Shown piece after piece: positions 35,032-47,121 of a stretch of DNA of 64,000 bases (its first letter is position 1; each line of letters opens with the position of its first letter). The DNA comes from Tetracladium setigerum. Taxonomy: Eukaryota > Ascomycota > Leotiomycetes > Helotiales. Position numbers and translations under genes: made by a program. A model generated the notes under the pieces. It had not been told where the DNA came from and ran no database searches. It saw nothing but the letters and a program-made list of their open reading frames with translations. The DNA is taken from positions 2,046,001 through 2,110,000 of the forward strand of contig PZJY01000011.1 of the NCBI GenBank assembly GCA_031472005.1. The letters run 5' to 3'.

Positions 35032-38000
35032 GATTTGAGCATCGCTTGAGTTCGCTCGCCACAAACGACCCCTTCTTATCTCATCGATACTTGCGTTTGG
35101 ATCTGTGGCTGGAGTAACGGAGGACGGTGGTAAAAATGGACGGTACCAGTCTATACTTGCTTTTCATTTCTGGCGTTCGGGTGGGATCAAAATCATGATG
35201 GACGAATCTCCTTTGTACAAAACACAACTTTTTATGGCTGTTTTTGCTTCTCACAGTACCTCAACGAGTACTTCGGTTGCTGCTGCTTCCTGCTTTCTTT
35301 TGCAACTGGCTCAGCCCAGTACAAAAGCATGTGGGTCTGGGAATCTTGCGTTGTTCTTCCTCTGAGGTTTTGACTTCCAAGCTCTTGCTTGAGTCTTCAT
35401 AGCCAGAATCAAAAGCATATAAAACAGAACAATTGGCTTGAATCCGCTCCATAGTTCAATTTGAATGCAACCAAAAATGAAGAATGCTTGCGTTGAGAAA
35501 TCTACTAGATGTAGTCGTCAAAAAGGGGCCGATAGAATTGGGGAGGACTTCTGAACGCACCCTGTAGATTTGCCCACGTCGCCGATGGATTGAACGGACT
35601 GTAGGGAAGAGGACTACAAGTAAGGTGGCAACGCTTATTCTGCAAGAACGTGTTCCTTCGCTCGACGCCTACTGAGTTATGAAGTGGATGGAAATGTTGT
35701 CCATCACCATCATCTACGGAGTTGTTGAAAGGAGGGATTCACCAGTCAAACTTATTGTCTTGGCTAGGTACGTGTATGTAAATTACTCTACTGGAATAGG
35801 ATGTGGACTGCATGCAGCAAAGGACTCTATCTCCACGCAACTCCTTTGATTTTAAAATTGTTTGATTATGAAATAATCACTTTGATGTTGGTATCAGTAA
35901 GAAACCACTTAATTTAATTGGTTTCTGTGATAATGAGCCACCCATAAAGAGCTGGAAAAGACATTGATGATTGTCCTCTGATAGGGCCCGAAGCGGAAGC
36001 TCTCGGCCCGGCGCTAACTAGCTCCCGAAGTTCACCCCACTTGCCTTTCAACTGATGACCTTCGATCGACTTTACACCTCTTCATCAACTCTCATAACCA
36101 ACGACAAACATCCTCCTTTGATGTCCTAGGTGGTGGTTAGGGGGTGGTCTGGGGCTGTTCAGCAATTGACAAACGGTACATCAAAACACGAAACATACCA
36201 ATTGTCCCGCTACAAAAGATCCAGCCTTTGGCTTGCGGCACAGGACTCTTTTGAGGAAGGAATTACTGTAGAGGGTGCTTCAACAAAGTCCATTGTCAGA
36301 TCTATTTCAAAGTTTTACTACTAGGTCTGAGGTTCTCTGGAACACCTGCAAGACCCTGATCTTCTCGCTCATTATCCGTATACCACTTGAGGTCTGCAAA
36401 TATTTGAGCCACCTTTGCGAAGGGACGAACAGCTAAGCAAAAGGCGCATTTATGACTTCGAAAATTAGATCGTCTCCTCACAATTCCAAATATTGAGGCT
36501 GTCGACGAGCTTTGGTTGAGGATTGCCTGGCCTCTCAATCCACTGTCTTCCCACGCTCTTCCAAATTGCCGACACTTTGAGCTACAGCAGGTTTCAGCTG
36601 GAGCTTATCGAACCAAATGGTTGCAATTTATTTGGGACAAGCTTGCCATCCATGACCAGGGGCTCTAGGAAGACTCGTGTTGCCAGAGGCCAAAATTCCC
36701 ATAAGGATTATCCACAAAGGCAAGTCTGTACACGATTCTTCATTAGTCATTTACAAGAAAAGATGGATGGAGGAAACACGGGATGATCAATACCTCTTTT
36801 ATGTTTGAGCTCGATCTTCCCTTTTCTTTTCAGAGTTTGCGCTGCTGACTTGCGAGGTTGTCCAGCTTGTTCGGATTCTCATCGCCCGTCAGGGCTCCTC
36901 GTATCATGACTTACCTGGACGAATTCAGAGAGGTTAAAGTGTACAAGTACATACTTCGTCCTTCTCACCAGCAGTATCTGTTCCCTCGGACCTAGGCCAA
37001 AGTAGAAGCCCTGAAGAGAGCATCATACACAAATTGCAATCTGAAAAAGCTCGGAAGTCAGGATTGAAAATTTGGGCTTCAGATTGCTTAACAATGGCCC
37101 TCAAACGACAGCATAACATCCATGGATTAAGTTAGACAAAGGCTGCAAAAGTATACTCTGAACAGAGGTCACAACTCTTTCGGTCAAGTCGTCCCCAAAT
37201 TAAGCTCATGATCCCTCTAATGCAATGCAAATACTGGATTGTCAAGGACAGGAGGAAGTCCACACCAGCATGAAGAAGAGTTTGGGGTCTGGGATTTCGC
37301 TAGAAGCCACCGGGCAGACGAAATATAGGAATGCAAGTAGAATTGTACAACGTACGGTGTGCCACGAGGGTACGCTGACAAGTGCTCAGTCGATTCGCAA
37401 TATATTGCCAGATTTTCCTTCTTCTTCGCGATTGTTACCTCGAGCCCGCTCAAGTGAGCTTTGCAATCTTGCCTCGTTTGTCCTCCTTTTGAGCCCTCCG
37501 TGTTCTAAATCTCAAGTCTGTTTTCACACATATCGGAGCATGCATCTGCATAGTCGGTGTCTTGTTATCTGAGAGTTTCTCCCAGGTATTGCTGTTCGGT
37601 ATGAGTATACGAAGGGACTAGCACTGGCATATATTGGTCAGCCTATGCTTTTCCTGTAATGCAGAATTCAATTCTACAATTCTGCATAGTGTCAAAGTTC
37701 GAAAAGGGATGACGCATCTTAGGATTCGATCAAACATCTTGCTTCCTACACAACTGGCTCTGCCCTGAATATCTTTACTCTTCTTCGTTGTATGTTGATT
37801 TTGTTCATTTCGACTTTCTTTTTGTATCGATCTTGTGCTCTTGGTGTGGACACTGTCATGTTCGGATGGCTGCTGCAGCTTTTTGTCTTCAAGGATAGGA
37901 TATCACTAAGCACGTGATCAGTAACTTCTTCCGAGTGCTTTGCAATCATTTCATTCCAAGGACGAATCGTACAAAACCAGCAGGTTATAGAGGAAATTTT

Positions 38001-38530
38001 TATTTATCGTTTGAGATACTCCCCTTGATTCAGGAAAGTTTCATCTTTCTGGGCCTTCTCTTTCAGCGTGTTCTTCCACACGAAGCGAGGAGGACACACA
38101 CTTGCCATGGACGTACCGCTTTCACATCTGTTGAACAAGCAGAGTTTCTCATTGTAAATATACTTGAATACTCTCAGTGTTAAACTTACGCTCTAAAGTT
38201 CCCTTGCCTGACTATTCCTTTCTCTTGATGACGAGGCTGTTTGTTTTGTTTTCAGTTTCATGGCCTCCATCCTCCATCTTCACCTACCACTTTCTCCGGC
38301 AATGATGAACAGCCGCAAGCCCCGCTCATTCAATAACACCTGACTATTGCAAACTAATTTGCGCGCGCTTATTTGACGCTCCAAATCGAGAAATGTATAA
38401 GAAGGGCCCTTCCATCGGTTTTCGAGAGAACTTCTCCCACCCAACCCCATCTTGACAACATCGATCTCGCTCCCCCAACCTCAATCCCTATACCTTCCTT
38501 CCACACACTTAAATCAACCCTCAATCAACT
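35032..38530. other. Long gene-poor stretch
   Basis: About 3.5 kb, the longest gene-free span in the accessory block. Open frames are 60-115 codons, overlapping and without domains. Some minus-strand segments near 36300-36700 are coding-like in composition (for example FAKVAQIFADLKWYTDNERE) but are broken by stops and frame changes, so decayed genes are possible. I cannot support any of them. Confidence 0.4.
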
Positions 38531-39124
38531 ATGTCTACTTTCGGTTATGATGATTCTTCCCCGACTACTCTGCCTGGCATCTCCCGTGACCCAACCCCTT
38601 CTGAGGGCCGATTCATTTTCCTGGTTCACCTTGCCACCTCCAACTCAAAGGTATGTCCACTCATGTCATTTCGTTGTCAATGGTTTTGCTCTTTCGACTG
38701 ACTTTTACAGACCGATTGGGCTCAGGTTGCTGTTGCCAGTGGCTACCATGACGGAAACTCGGCTCGTAACACATATAACCACATCAAGCGTAAGCTTCTT
38801 GCTGCTCCAGATGATGGCTCCGGTCAACCCGCTCCAAAGAAGACTCCAGCTAAGCCTCGAGGCAAGAAGGTTGGAAAGGCTGCTGATGCGGTCGACTCCA
38901 GCATTACACCATCGAAGGTTATGAAGACAACTCCAAAGAACCGGAAGACGACCCCCAAGCAACTTGAGGCCGTTCGGGCTGCTTCTGAAGGCTTCGCTCG
39001 CCTTGCCGCTGAGGCTGAGGAGGCCGAGCACAAGCGTGTCCTTTCCGGTCCGGACCATGGCTCTGATCTTTCAAAGGAGGAAATCATCGCTTTGCTTCTT
39101 CCAGAGACAGTGAAGAAGGAGTAA
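38531..39124 (+). CDS. Myb/SANT-like DNA-binding protein
   Basis: Two exons, 38531-38650 and 38711-39124, with a 60-bp phase-0 intron (GTATGT donor, TTTACAG acceptor) give 177 aa. The domain occupies about residues 25-68: EGRFIFLVHLATSNSK, then TDWAQVAVASGYHDGNS and ARNTYNHIKRKLL. The intron falls just before TDW, matching the position before VDW and IDW in the genes at 26236 and 31856. A Lys/Pro/Thr-rich middle contains SSITPSKVMKTTPK, close to the linker of the 26236 protein (NITPSKVTKRPP). A helical, Ala/Glu-rich C-terminus follows. Likely nuclear; function not known. Confidence 0.82.
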
Positions 39125-40632
39125 ATGGTAAGTTTTCCCTCTGCTTTCCCACACTTCAGTCCCTAGACGTAATGGCTAACTCGATTCTAGTATCTTCATT
39201 CATTCACATTTTCCTTCCGTTGTCGCGTTCAACACCAATCGTCACAGATACACACACAGTTGCACATTTCGGGTTTTGCTGGGATATGAATTTGGGTGGA
39301 GTTTTATATTTGGCGTTGCGTGATGGTGGATTGATTGCATGATACCCTGGTTTGTTCTTCACATGGCGTTTGTTCTGGAGCGGCGTCTCCTTGATTTTCT
39401 TCTTCTCATTACTAGGCTTTCCTCTACCATGTATGTTTAGCTGTTTCTACAGTTAGCGGCTAGTGGTCAGACGTTGGCAGTTATAGAAGCTCTCTGAAGA
39501 TAAGTAGGATGAATTAATCTTGCCTCTTCTTCACACTCTTTGCCTTTGATGATGTCGTGATTCTTGATAGATATTTTGATTCGCGAAAAGTCTTCTACTC
39601 TGCAATATCCACAGCTTCGTGTATTGTAATCCCGTTATCATTTTATCCGATTTGAAATGTTCTATCTACCAGTGTTTTCTAATTTACTAATCATCGTGTT
39701 GTATATATGCTGCGTGTCCTTAATTAGTGAGTCTTTGTCGATGTTGTGCTAGATTGATCTCTCATGGTTTCTGCTGTTCTCTCAGCCACTTTCATTTCTA
39801 GATCTCTTACGTTATGCTTCGATAATGGAAAGTCATTTTGATGTGATGTTCAACCTCTATCTCGAAGACTTAATTGTGGTTCCCTGCAGAACGGATCCCT
39901 CGGTCTCTGAATTCCGCCTCTTCATCAAAGATTCCATCCTCGGGAGGACTCGCTCGCTTAATTTCAAAACAAAACAAACCACGAAGTACCACAACTCCTC
40001 TCACGTGACTCCAAAAATAAAATGTTCAAAAAACAATTGCAAAAAAAAAAGCAAAATGGTTCGCAGAGTAGTGGGAGAAGAGAGGGGGGGGGGCTACTGG
40101 TATCATCCACGCTCGTGTTACTTCCTTCGTAGGATGGGGGCCAGGTGAGGGGCTGACCTGATCCTACCCCAAGGGCCCAACTTGGAGGGTGGTGGAGACC
40201 ACCACACTACAAGTCCTGCTGTTGTTGAGCCGATTCGGCTTATTTTAATATATGACTGTAATGAATAAAGAAGGTTGGTGCCGATGTCTATCCGCTGGGG
40301 AACTATTTTGCGGGCAAGAACGTGAAAGGGGATAGCGCAAGAAATATTTATGTCATAATCAAGCGCGAGACCCCAAGAAATATTTCAAATGATTCAAGTT
40401 AAGCATCAAAATTTCAGATATTATCTTTCGTCATTGCATCTAAGTCTAGTAAACCGTGAAAAGAGAAACGAGCTGATGAGCAACATATTTCTTCCTTTGT
40501 TGACCTCGCTTCCGTGACCTATTCCTTCAGTAATTAATAGCAACTACCTTTCCTTCCGTGCCATCTGCCACCAACCGAAACCATTTGTTGTGTATCCCTG
40601 ACATCCATCTATCTTTTCTCGGCTTTCAAGTG
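39125..40632. other. Convergent intergenic region
   Basis: About 1.5 kb between the Myb-like gene (plus) and the RNase H-like gene (minus). A GC-rich island at about 40075-40225 contains a short inverted repeat (ggtggtggagaccaccac). No gene seen. Confidence 0.4.
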
Positions 40633-41660
40633 CTATCTTCCGTTCATTCTGGCCTCTTCAGCGATATACAAAGCTTCCTCCGCCAAACATATGGCATTGT
40701 AGGTGTCTTCCTTCCGATCACCCCAGAATTGCACCGATACACCCTTTTCCTCCAACGCAACCATTAGCCAATGAACCTCTGTGATCATCTCTGCACCAGG
40801 CTTCTTCTTCCCTTGTGATTTTGAAATCCATTTCCCAACCAGCGATAGACGTTATTATTTAGACAGTAACTCAATATTTTGCTATCCGCCTTGATAACAA
40901 CCAACTTCATGTTCCTCCTCACGGCATAAAGTTGTTCAAAAGCATGCTGAACGGATTCTCTGTCTGGGTTTGGGGTCGAGTAGACCTTGGGTTGGAAATT
41001 GGGATTGAGGAGGTTGGTGACCTTTCGGAGAACGAGGAGGGCCGCATAAAGGTAGACTCCTTGCTTTTCGTCCCAACCAAAATCAGATATGAGTCTTCCA
41101 CGATTGTGCCTGGATCCTGGCCCAAAGTATATTCCGTATGCTAAGTCCATATCCTCTAAAGGCCGATCAGCTTTGGGAAGCTTTAAGTTCCTGCCTTCGC
41201 CTCGAATTTTGCTTTTGGGGTTGTGTAATCGGGAGGAGCCATGAATCTCAATGATCATGGCGGAGAATGGGACTGGATTATCTGCCGCAGCAGGATCGAT
41301 GAGTGTTTGGATGCCGAGGATTTCGCAGTGGCCAAGAGTGACCTTTCCTCTGGTCAAGAAAGGCACTGGGTCAAAGAAGCGATTTGGACGGGACGGATCC
41401 GTGGCTTCATCGCTAACGGACGGGTTTGGTGGCGGCTCGATGAAATCGTTGTGATTCATCGAGTCTTGATTGCCAGCGCCAGTTGGAACGGGTGCAAACG
41501 GCGTGGAGTAGAGGAAACCATGCGGGAGTGCTTGACTCGCTCCAACCTTGTTGGCTGGCATGTTTTGCGATAATTCCAGGAAGTCTGCATAGTTGATTGC
41601 TTCCTGGTTGCCACCGCTAGTTGGTTTGAATGGCGAGCGCAAGGGAGGGAAGAACGACAT
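40633..41660 (-). CDS. RNase H-like fold protein, catalytic residues mostly lost
   Basis: A frame from 41660 reads 291 aa and stops at 40785. Residues about 135-290 resemble fungal RNase H-like proteins: MIIEIHGSSR (normally a YTDGS-type strand), YGIYFGPGSRHN, GVYLYAALLVLRKV (normally RAELYAAL), VVIKADSKIL and YRWLGNGFQNHKG. The first Asp and the helix Glu of the D-E-D-D active site are replaced; the Asp of KADSK remains. At a GGG run (40812-40810, minus strand) the other frame continues the domain for 58 residues (KKPGAEMITEVHWLMVALEE onward) to a stop at 40633, so one base seems to be missing or the gene is truncated. The N-terminal 100 residues are low complexity. Nuclease activity is doubtful. 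Confidence 0.6.
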
Positions 41661-42305
41661 CTTGACGGTGAGACCGAGATGTTGAGTGTTTTGTTACTGG
41701 AGACTCTGGCAAAGTGGGTAGGTCGGATATGGCAGATCGTTTTGTCTTGCCTAAAGTGAATACAGCTCTCTGTGCTGGAAGTAAGAACTTGAACCCCACA
41801 AAACAAAGTGAACTCACAACCTTATTTCCAGAAAAGCATTCAGCGATACGGCAGTAACTGAGATGGACAAGAAACGAGCAGATGCTTCTTTGTATTTATT
41901 GAATATTACAAAAAGAGAAAATTGCTTCACCTGGCTGGGGGTGGACCAGTTTGCACAGCTTTCCCTTTATATCAGATCTTGGACTCTGAAAGGATGTCCA
42001 ACATCAGTTTACTTACCTATACCAATGGAAGTTATGGGAGAATGTGCCGCTTCCATGAGCCTCACAAGACATATGATTTTAACACTCCCAGGTTGCGTGT
42101 TACAATACTGAACGAGTGTGGACATGATGTTGCGGATTACTGTGCTTAGATGTCTTCCAATTGTATTTTGTTCGCCTCAAGAGAATAATGGAAAGGGTAT
42201 CATACCCTTAATTCTATTCGACCACTGTTCCGAATGTCTCTAGCAGTTGACTGGTCTACATATCTCCGTGTATCTTTCATTCAGTATCTCCGTTCAGTCG
42301 TCCAG
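41661..42305. other. Intergenic, no supported gene
   Basis: About 640 bp upstream of the RNase H-like gene and 3' of the GET5-like gene. No domain-bearing frame. Confidence 0.45.
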
Positions 42306-43006
42306 TTACCGTCCAGTCTTATCCGCATCTGATACAGCCTTCTTAAACAAAGCAACGCACCTCGTAGCCGCATGCTCGTCCTTCAGCCTTTGGTTCAAAA
42401 ACCCATTCAAATCCTCCCAGAATAGATCGGTCTTCAGCGCATCACTCCCAGTTGCCCCTGTCAAAATCTTCGGTTCGATCTCCTCCCCTTCCTTTGGTTT
42501 CAGTGCAGCCGCACCACCAAGTATCATCACACTGAACTCAATCTTCCCCGATTCATCATCGCCCACAATCTCCTTCAAAATCTTTGAATCTGGAACAGGT
42601 TTCTTCTGGAATAGAATCCGCACTTTAGCGGCGGGTATTGAGGTTTGTGATTCGATGGATTCTTTGAGAGAGAGGATAGACGTGTCGAGAGGTTGGGAGG
42701 TGAGCGAGATTTCTAGCGGTGGGTTTCGGAGAGACTTTAGCGTGACGGTTAAAGAACGCTCCTGGCCTGGGTTGAGCTTTTGTCGTTTGGGGAGTGGTCG
42801 TGGCATCTTGGGGAGAATATACTGCTCTCAAGTTAGCTACTCTGTTTTTCCAAGTTCGAAGTTGTTTGTGGCAAGAACAAAACAGATATACGTACTGCCC
42901 CTCGTCCAGGATATTGTCTTGGATTTTCGACATGATCATCTGCAAGTTTGGTAGGTTTTGAGTCGAGGAGATTGAGAAAGGTCTTCGCAAAGGATAGTTC
43001 CGTCAT
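42306..43006 (-). CDS. GET5: GET5/MDY2-like ubiquitin-like protein
   Basis: Two exons, 43006-42896 and 42821-42306, with a 74-bp phase-0 intron (GTACGT donor) give 208 aa. The N-terminal 37 residues (MTELSFAKTFLNLLDSKPTK...) match the short Get4-binding region of fungal Get5. A ubiquitin-like domain follows at about 59-140 (SLTVTLKSL, LKESIESQTSIPAAKVRILF, KIEFSVMILGG). A C-terminal helical segment (FWEDLNGFLNQRLKDEHAAT) fits the Get5 dimerisation domain. In yeast Get5 pairs with Get4 to hand tail-anchored proteins from Sgt2 to Get3 for insertion in the endoplasmic reticulum; that role is inferred by homology. It is divergent from NOP2 with only 268 bp between the start codons. Confidence 0.82.
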
Positions 43007-43274
43007 TTTGGTAAGTTTTGGCTGTATTGATTCCTGGAGAAGTTGTTTGCGCCGAGGGAAGTGAAGGTGTTCTAGCGAGCTGCCAAAGATGTTGATGGAG
43101 GTTGGAGTCAAATGCTTGGCAAAACGCCCCGCCAAATTGATAAAAGCACGCTAAACCTTATCAGCAAATTTATCAAAAAAAGTTTCTGGAGTCGAGCAGG
43201 AAGCGTCGCAAGAATATCGCAACTTTTCCCAATTCTACCAATCTCCCACGAAAATCCCTCGAAACACTTTCGCC
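43007..43274. promoter_or_regulatory. Shared divergent promoter, GET5-like and NOP2
   Basis: The ATGs of the two genes are separated by 268 bp, so both promoters and 5' leaders must share this interval. No single binding site stands out. Confidence 0.6.
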
Positions 43275-45607
43275 ATGGGAGTCGGACGTCGTATGAAGAA
43301 GCAGGGCCCGCCCGAAAGACTCGATGAGGCGCACTTTACGAATTTGAAGCGCAAAGCTGGCATGTCCGTTACGGAATCGAGAGCAGAGAGCCAGAAATAC
43401 TTGAGTGAGAACAAGAAGAGGAGAAGGACTGGTGGGGATGAAGAGGGAGGAAAGAAGAAGCAGCAGAAATCTGCAACAAAGCAAAATGGAAAAGCGCCTT
43501 TCACCAATTCCTTACCAAAGGAATCTGTCGCCGCACCGAAGAAGTCCTCCAAGAAGGCCGCGCAAATACCCCTCCCCGATTCGGATGAAGATATGGCGGA
43601 TCCAGATTCAGATGAGGCAGACTTGATGAATGATGAGTTTGACGAACTCTCGGATGAGGAGGAGGCAGCAAAATTGGGTGATGATTTCCTAGATTCTGGG
43701 AGCGATGTCTACGATTCCGAGGACGATCACCAGCAGACACGAGCTATGTTCTCTGAGGATGAAGACGAGTCGGACGCGGAAGAGAAGCTCACGGCTGCAA
43801 ATATCGCCGGCCTGACAAGGAAATTAGACGAACAGCAGGCTCAGGATGCTCAGGATGCACAGGACGAACTCGAAGAGGCAGCTCTCCAAACTAACCTGGT
43901 TGGAGACCGACCGCACGTGCTCGACGACTCGGACTCAGAAGACGAAGCTGGGACAAAGAAGAATGCTCTTCTTGCACCAGATCTCCAGCTCCTCCGAAGC
44001 AGGATCAATGATACCGTACGTGTACTCGATGACTTTGCGAAACTTGCAGAGGAAGGAAGAAGCCGAGCGGAATACACTGCTCAGCTTCTCAAAGATATTT
44101 GCGCATACTACAACTACTCCCCATACCTTGCCGAAAAGCTCTTCAACCTCTTCCCGCCCCGCGAGGCATTCGCGTTCTTCGAAGCAAACGAAACACCCCG
44201 CCCTGTCGTCATCCGTACTAACACTCTCCGCACCCATCGTCGAGATCTTGCACAAGCCCTCATCAACCGCGGAGTCACCCTTGAGCCTGTCGGAAAATGG
44301 TCCAAAATCGGTCTTCAAGTATTCGAGTCTGCTGTTCCTCTAGGAGCAACACCCGAATATCTAGCCGGTCACTACATTCTCCAAGCCGCATCCTCTTTCC
44401 TTCCCGTGATGGCACTCGCCCCTCAAGAACACGAGCGAGTTCTCGATATGGCTTCTGCCCCCGGAGGAAAAACTACCCACATGGCTGCACTCATGAAAAA
44501 CACCGGTTGCATCTTCGCCAACGATTCCAACAAGCAGAGAGCCAAAGGTCTCATCGGTAATATCCACCGTCTCGGTGCGAAGAACACCATCGTCTGCAAC
44601 TATGACGCACGAGAGTTCCCAAAAGTCATGGGCGGTTTTGATAGAGTCTTGCTTGATGCTCCATGTTCTGGTACTGGTGTCATCGCTAAAGATCCAAGTG
44701 TCAAGACCAACAAGACCGAAAAGGATTTCCTTATGCTTCCACATTTGCAGAAACAACTTTTGCTGGCTGCAGTCGATTCCGTCGATCACGCCAGTAAAAC
44801 TGGAGGTTATCTTGTGTACTCTACCTGTTCCGTAACGGTTGAAGAGAACGAGGGAGTAGTTGCCTACGTTCTCTCCAAACGGCCCAATGTTAAACTCGTC
44901 GAGACCGGGTTGACGTTCGGAAAAGAAGGATTCACATCTTACATGGGCAAATCTTTCCACTCATCTCTCAAGATGACGAGGAGATATTACCCTCACGCTT
45001 ACAACGTGGACGGTTTCTTTGTCGCGAAATTCAAGAAGACTGGTCCTAGTCCGGCACCTAGTAAGGTGGTTGATAAGTTGGCGAAGGAGGTTGAGGAGAT
45101 GGAGGTTGATCGTAGACCAATTTCCGAGAAGGATGAGGATGAGGAAGAGGCATTTGGTGGATTTGATGACGGCGAGGATGAGGTATATATGCAGAAGGCG
45201 AAGAAAAATACCCTTAGGAGGAAGGGTGTTGATCCTAAGGCCGATCGGGGGATAAGAGCAAGAAGGGGGAGAAGAAGGTTGAAGTTACCAGTGGGGAGGA
45301 AGACGTGGCTGTGGAGAAGAAAGAAAAGAAGGTTCATGCAGCGAAGGAAGTCGCGAGTCCTGTTTCAAAAGGAAAGAAGGACAAGAAGACGGCTGCGAAA
45401 GAAGCTTCAAGTCCCGCTGCAAAGGAGGCTCCAAGCCCGATCACAACGGCCCAAAAAGTTATCGTAAAGGAGACTGTAACTCCCTTCACTAATGGTAAAA
45501 CCAAAGAGAAGAAAGTGGTGGTTCAAGACACCGTGACCACCACCGCCGCCGATGAGCCAGTCGCGAAGAAGGAGAAAAAGAGCAAAAAGGGCAGAAAGTC
45601 GATATAG
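43275..45607 (+). CDS. NOP2: NOP2 rRNA cytosine-5 methyltransferase (frame change at C-terminus)
   Basis: Nucleolar 25S rRNA m5C methyltransferase needed for large-subunit assembly. The N-terminus is basic, followed by long acidic Asp/Glu/Ser stretches (about 95-240). The Nop2/NSUN catalytic domain spans about 245-600: RPVVIRTNTLRTHRRDL, VLDMASAPGGKTTHM (S-adenosylmethionine loop, from 389), LLDAPCSGTG (C464) and YSTCSV (C518, nucleophile). The frame that holds the domain would stop at 45467 after an unusual Arg-rich stretch. At a run of five G (45247-45251) the other frame instead gives DKSKKGEKKVEVTSGEED and a Lys/Ala/Pro-rich tail ending at 45607, typical of this family. A missing G is the simplest explanation; I give the end of that frame. 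Single exon. Confidence 0.9.
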
Positions 45608-47121
45608 TTCGTCAGTAAAGATGATAGATATACTTGTTACGTTTAGGGAACGGAATGGAATGAAATGGAGTTTGTTTTTGAGGTATTGATACCAATAATT
45701 TTACTGGACTAAAAGTTGCCTGTACCTCTTGAGTTTCTATGTGATAAGTTTTATTTATTTTGTGACAATGCACTAAACGTATAGATCAACGTGCAATTGA
45801 AAGCTTATTGAGTAAGTGTACATTTCAGATACCAGGTATTTGTTAAATTGAGGGTTTCCAAAAGCAGCAAGGAAGTAAGCAAGCAAGCATTTCCATGTTG
45901 AACACCTACAATGAAGGAACTTTTCCTTTGCATGTCATACCGTCTAAACTCACAACACAATGACATGAGACCCGAATTGTTTGTTTAACTAGAAGGGGAT
46001 GTTATTTATTACTCAATTCGTGGAGAAGAAAGAGGACGGCTCGATTCTTAAGCGAGGAGAGCTATTGTGGCGAGCACGAGCTGGGCAGCAAGAAAAGCTG
46101 AAAAAGCAAACAATGGAATATTAATTACTAATAGTATTACCAGCCTCCTTGCTTGGCAAAGCTGTCAGGCGATGAGTCTGTTGCGTGCTACAGTTGTGTA
46201 CTATGCCCGCTTGGTTCTTGTAATGATGTGACCATCTATCTCACTTGGCTGCCATGATTTTCGTCTATTAGTAACTGATTACCCATCAACCTACCATCCA
46301 TACTTCCCCACCTCGCTCATCAAGTTATTCCCCAACAAGTCACGCGGCTATTCATCAAAGGTACGGAAACGAAAGTACTAGTGGAGTGAACAATATGTGC
46401 AATTGACTCCCCATCCCCAACCCAACGCCCAAAAGGTATCGTCATAAACAATAAGAAAGGAAAAGGGTATCTAACGGATTCCGCTCGCAAACCAACAAAA
46501 AAAGTCCACCGCGCTCTTTCCCAGCATATTTTTTCTTGCTAATGTATAATTATCCCGCCCCCCTCTTCTGGAATCATCGCTCAATAGAGCTCCCTGTTAT
46601 TTCAATACCCATATTCCATAGAAATGTGCTTAGGCTATCTCGCCATGAAAACCTCATTTCTCCCTCTCCCATAGCAAGAAAAGCGATAGAAGTAGAGCAC
46701 CCTACGCGCAATTGTCCATAACTCCATCTAAAATATGTCCTCCAGTGAGTTGATGTTCCAGATTCCGATGAACTCCAGGACACATAAGAAAGCTGAACTG
46801 CAATACCATCCACAAAATCCCATTCAAATGAGTGAGAAACCCCAGGCGAAAAGTGCGAGACCCAGAAGAACGCGAACGAGGAATAGCCGGTTGATTTCGT
46901 AAACGAGGTATCTTGATATCCACCACGAAAAACAGAGGATTGGAATAGCGTGCGTATGATCAACCAATCGATCCAAGTAAAACCAGATATTGCAAGTCCG
47001 GATTTTTCCTTCTCTCTTTCTTTGTCATTGTTCGAAAGATGAAAAAGATGTTCGAATATGCGTTCTCATGTCGAAGCCGGATAGTAGGTAAAACGAACGA
47101 GAAATGTGCGTCCATAGATCG
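45608..47121. other. Convergent 3' intergenic region
   Basis: About 1.5 kb between NOP2 (plus) and the coiled-coil gene (minus). AT-rich segments near 45700-45850 fit 3' regions. No gene supported. Confidence 0.45.

Noticed and set aside
42625..42990. 121-codon frame overlapping the GET5-like intron
   Set aside because: It runs through the intron and in the wrong frame of both exons; the spliced model gives the full ubiquitin-like protein.
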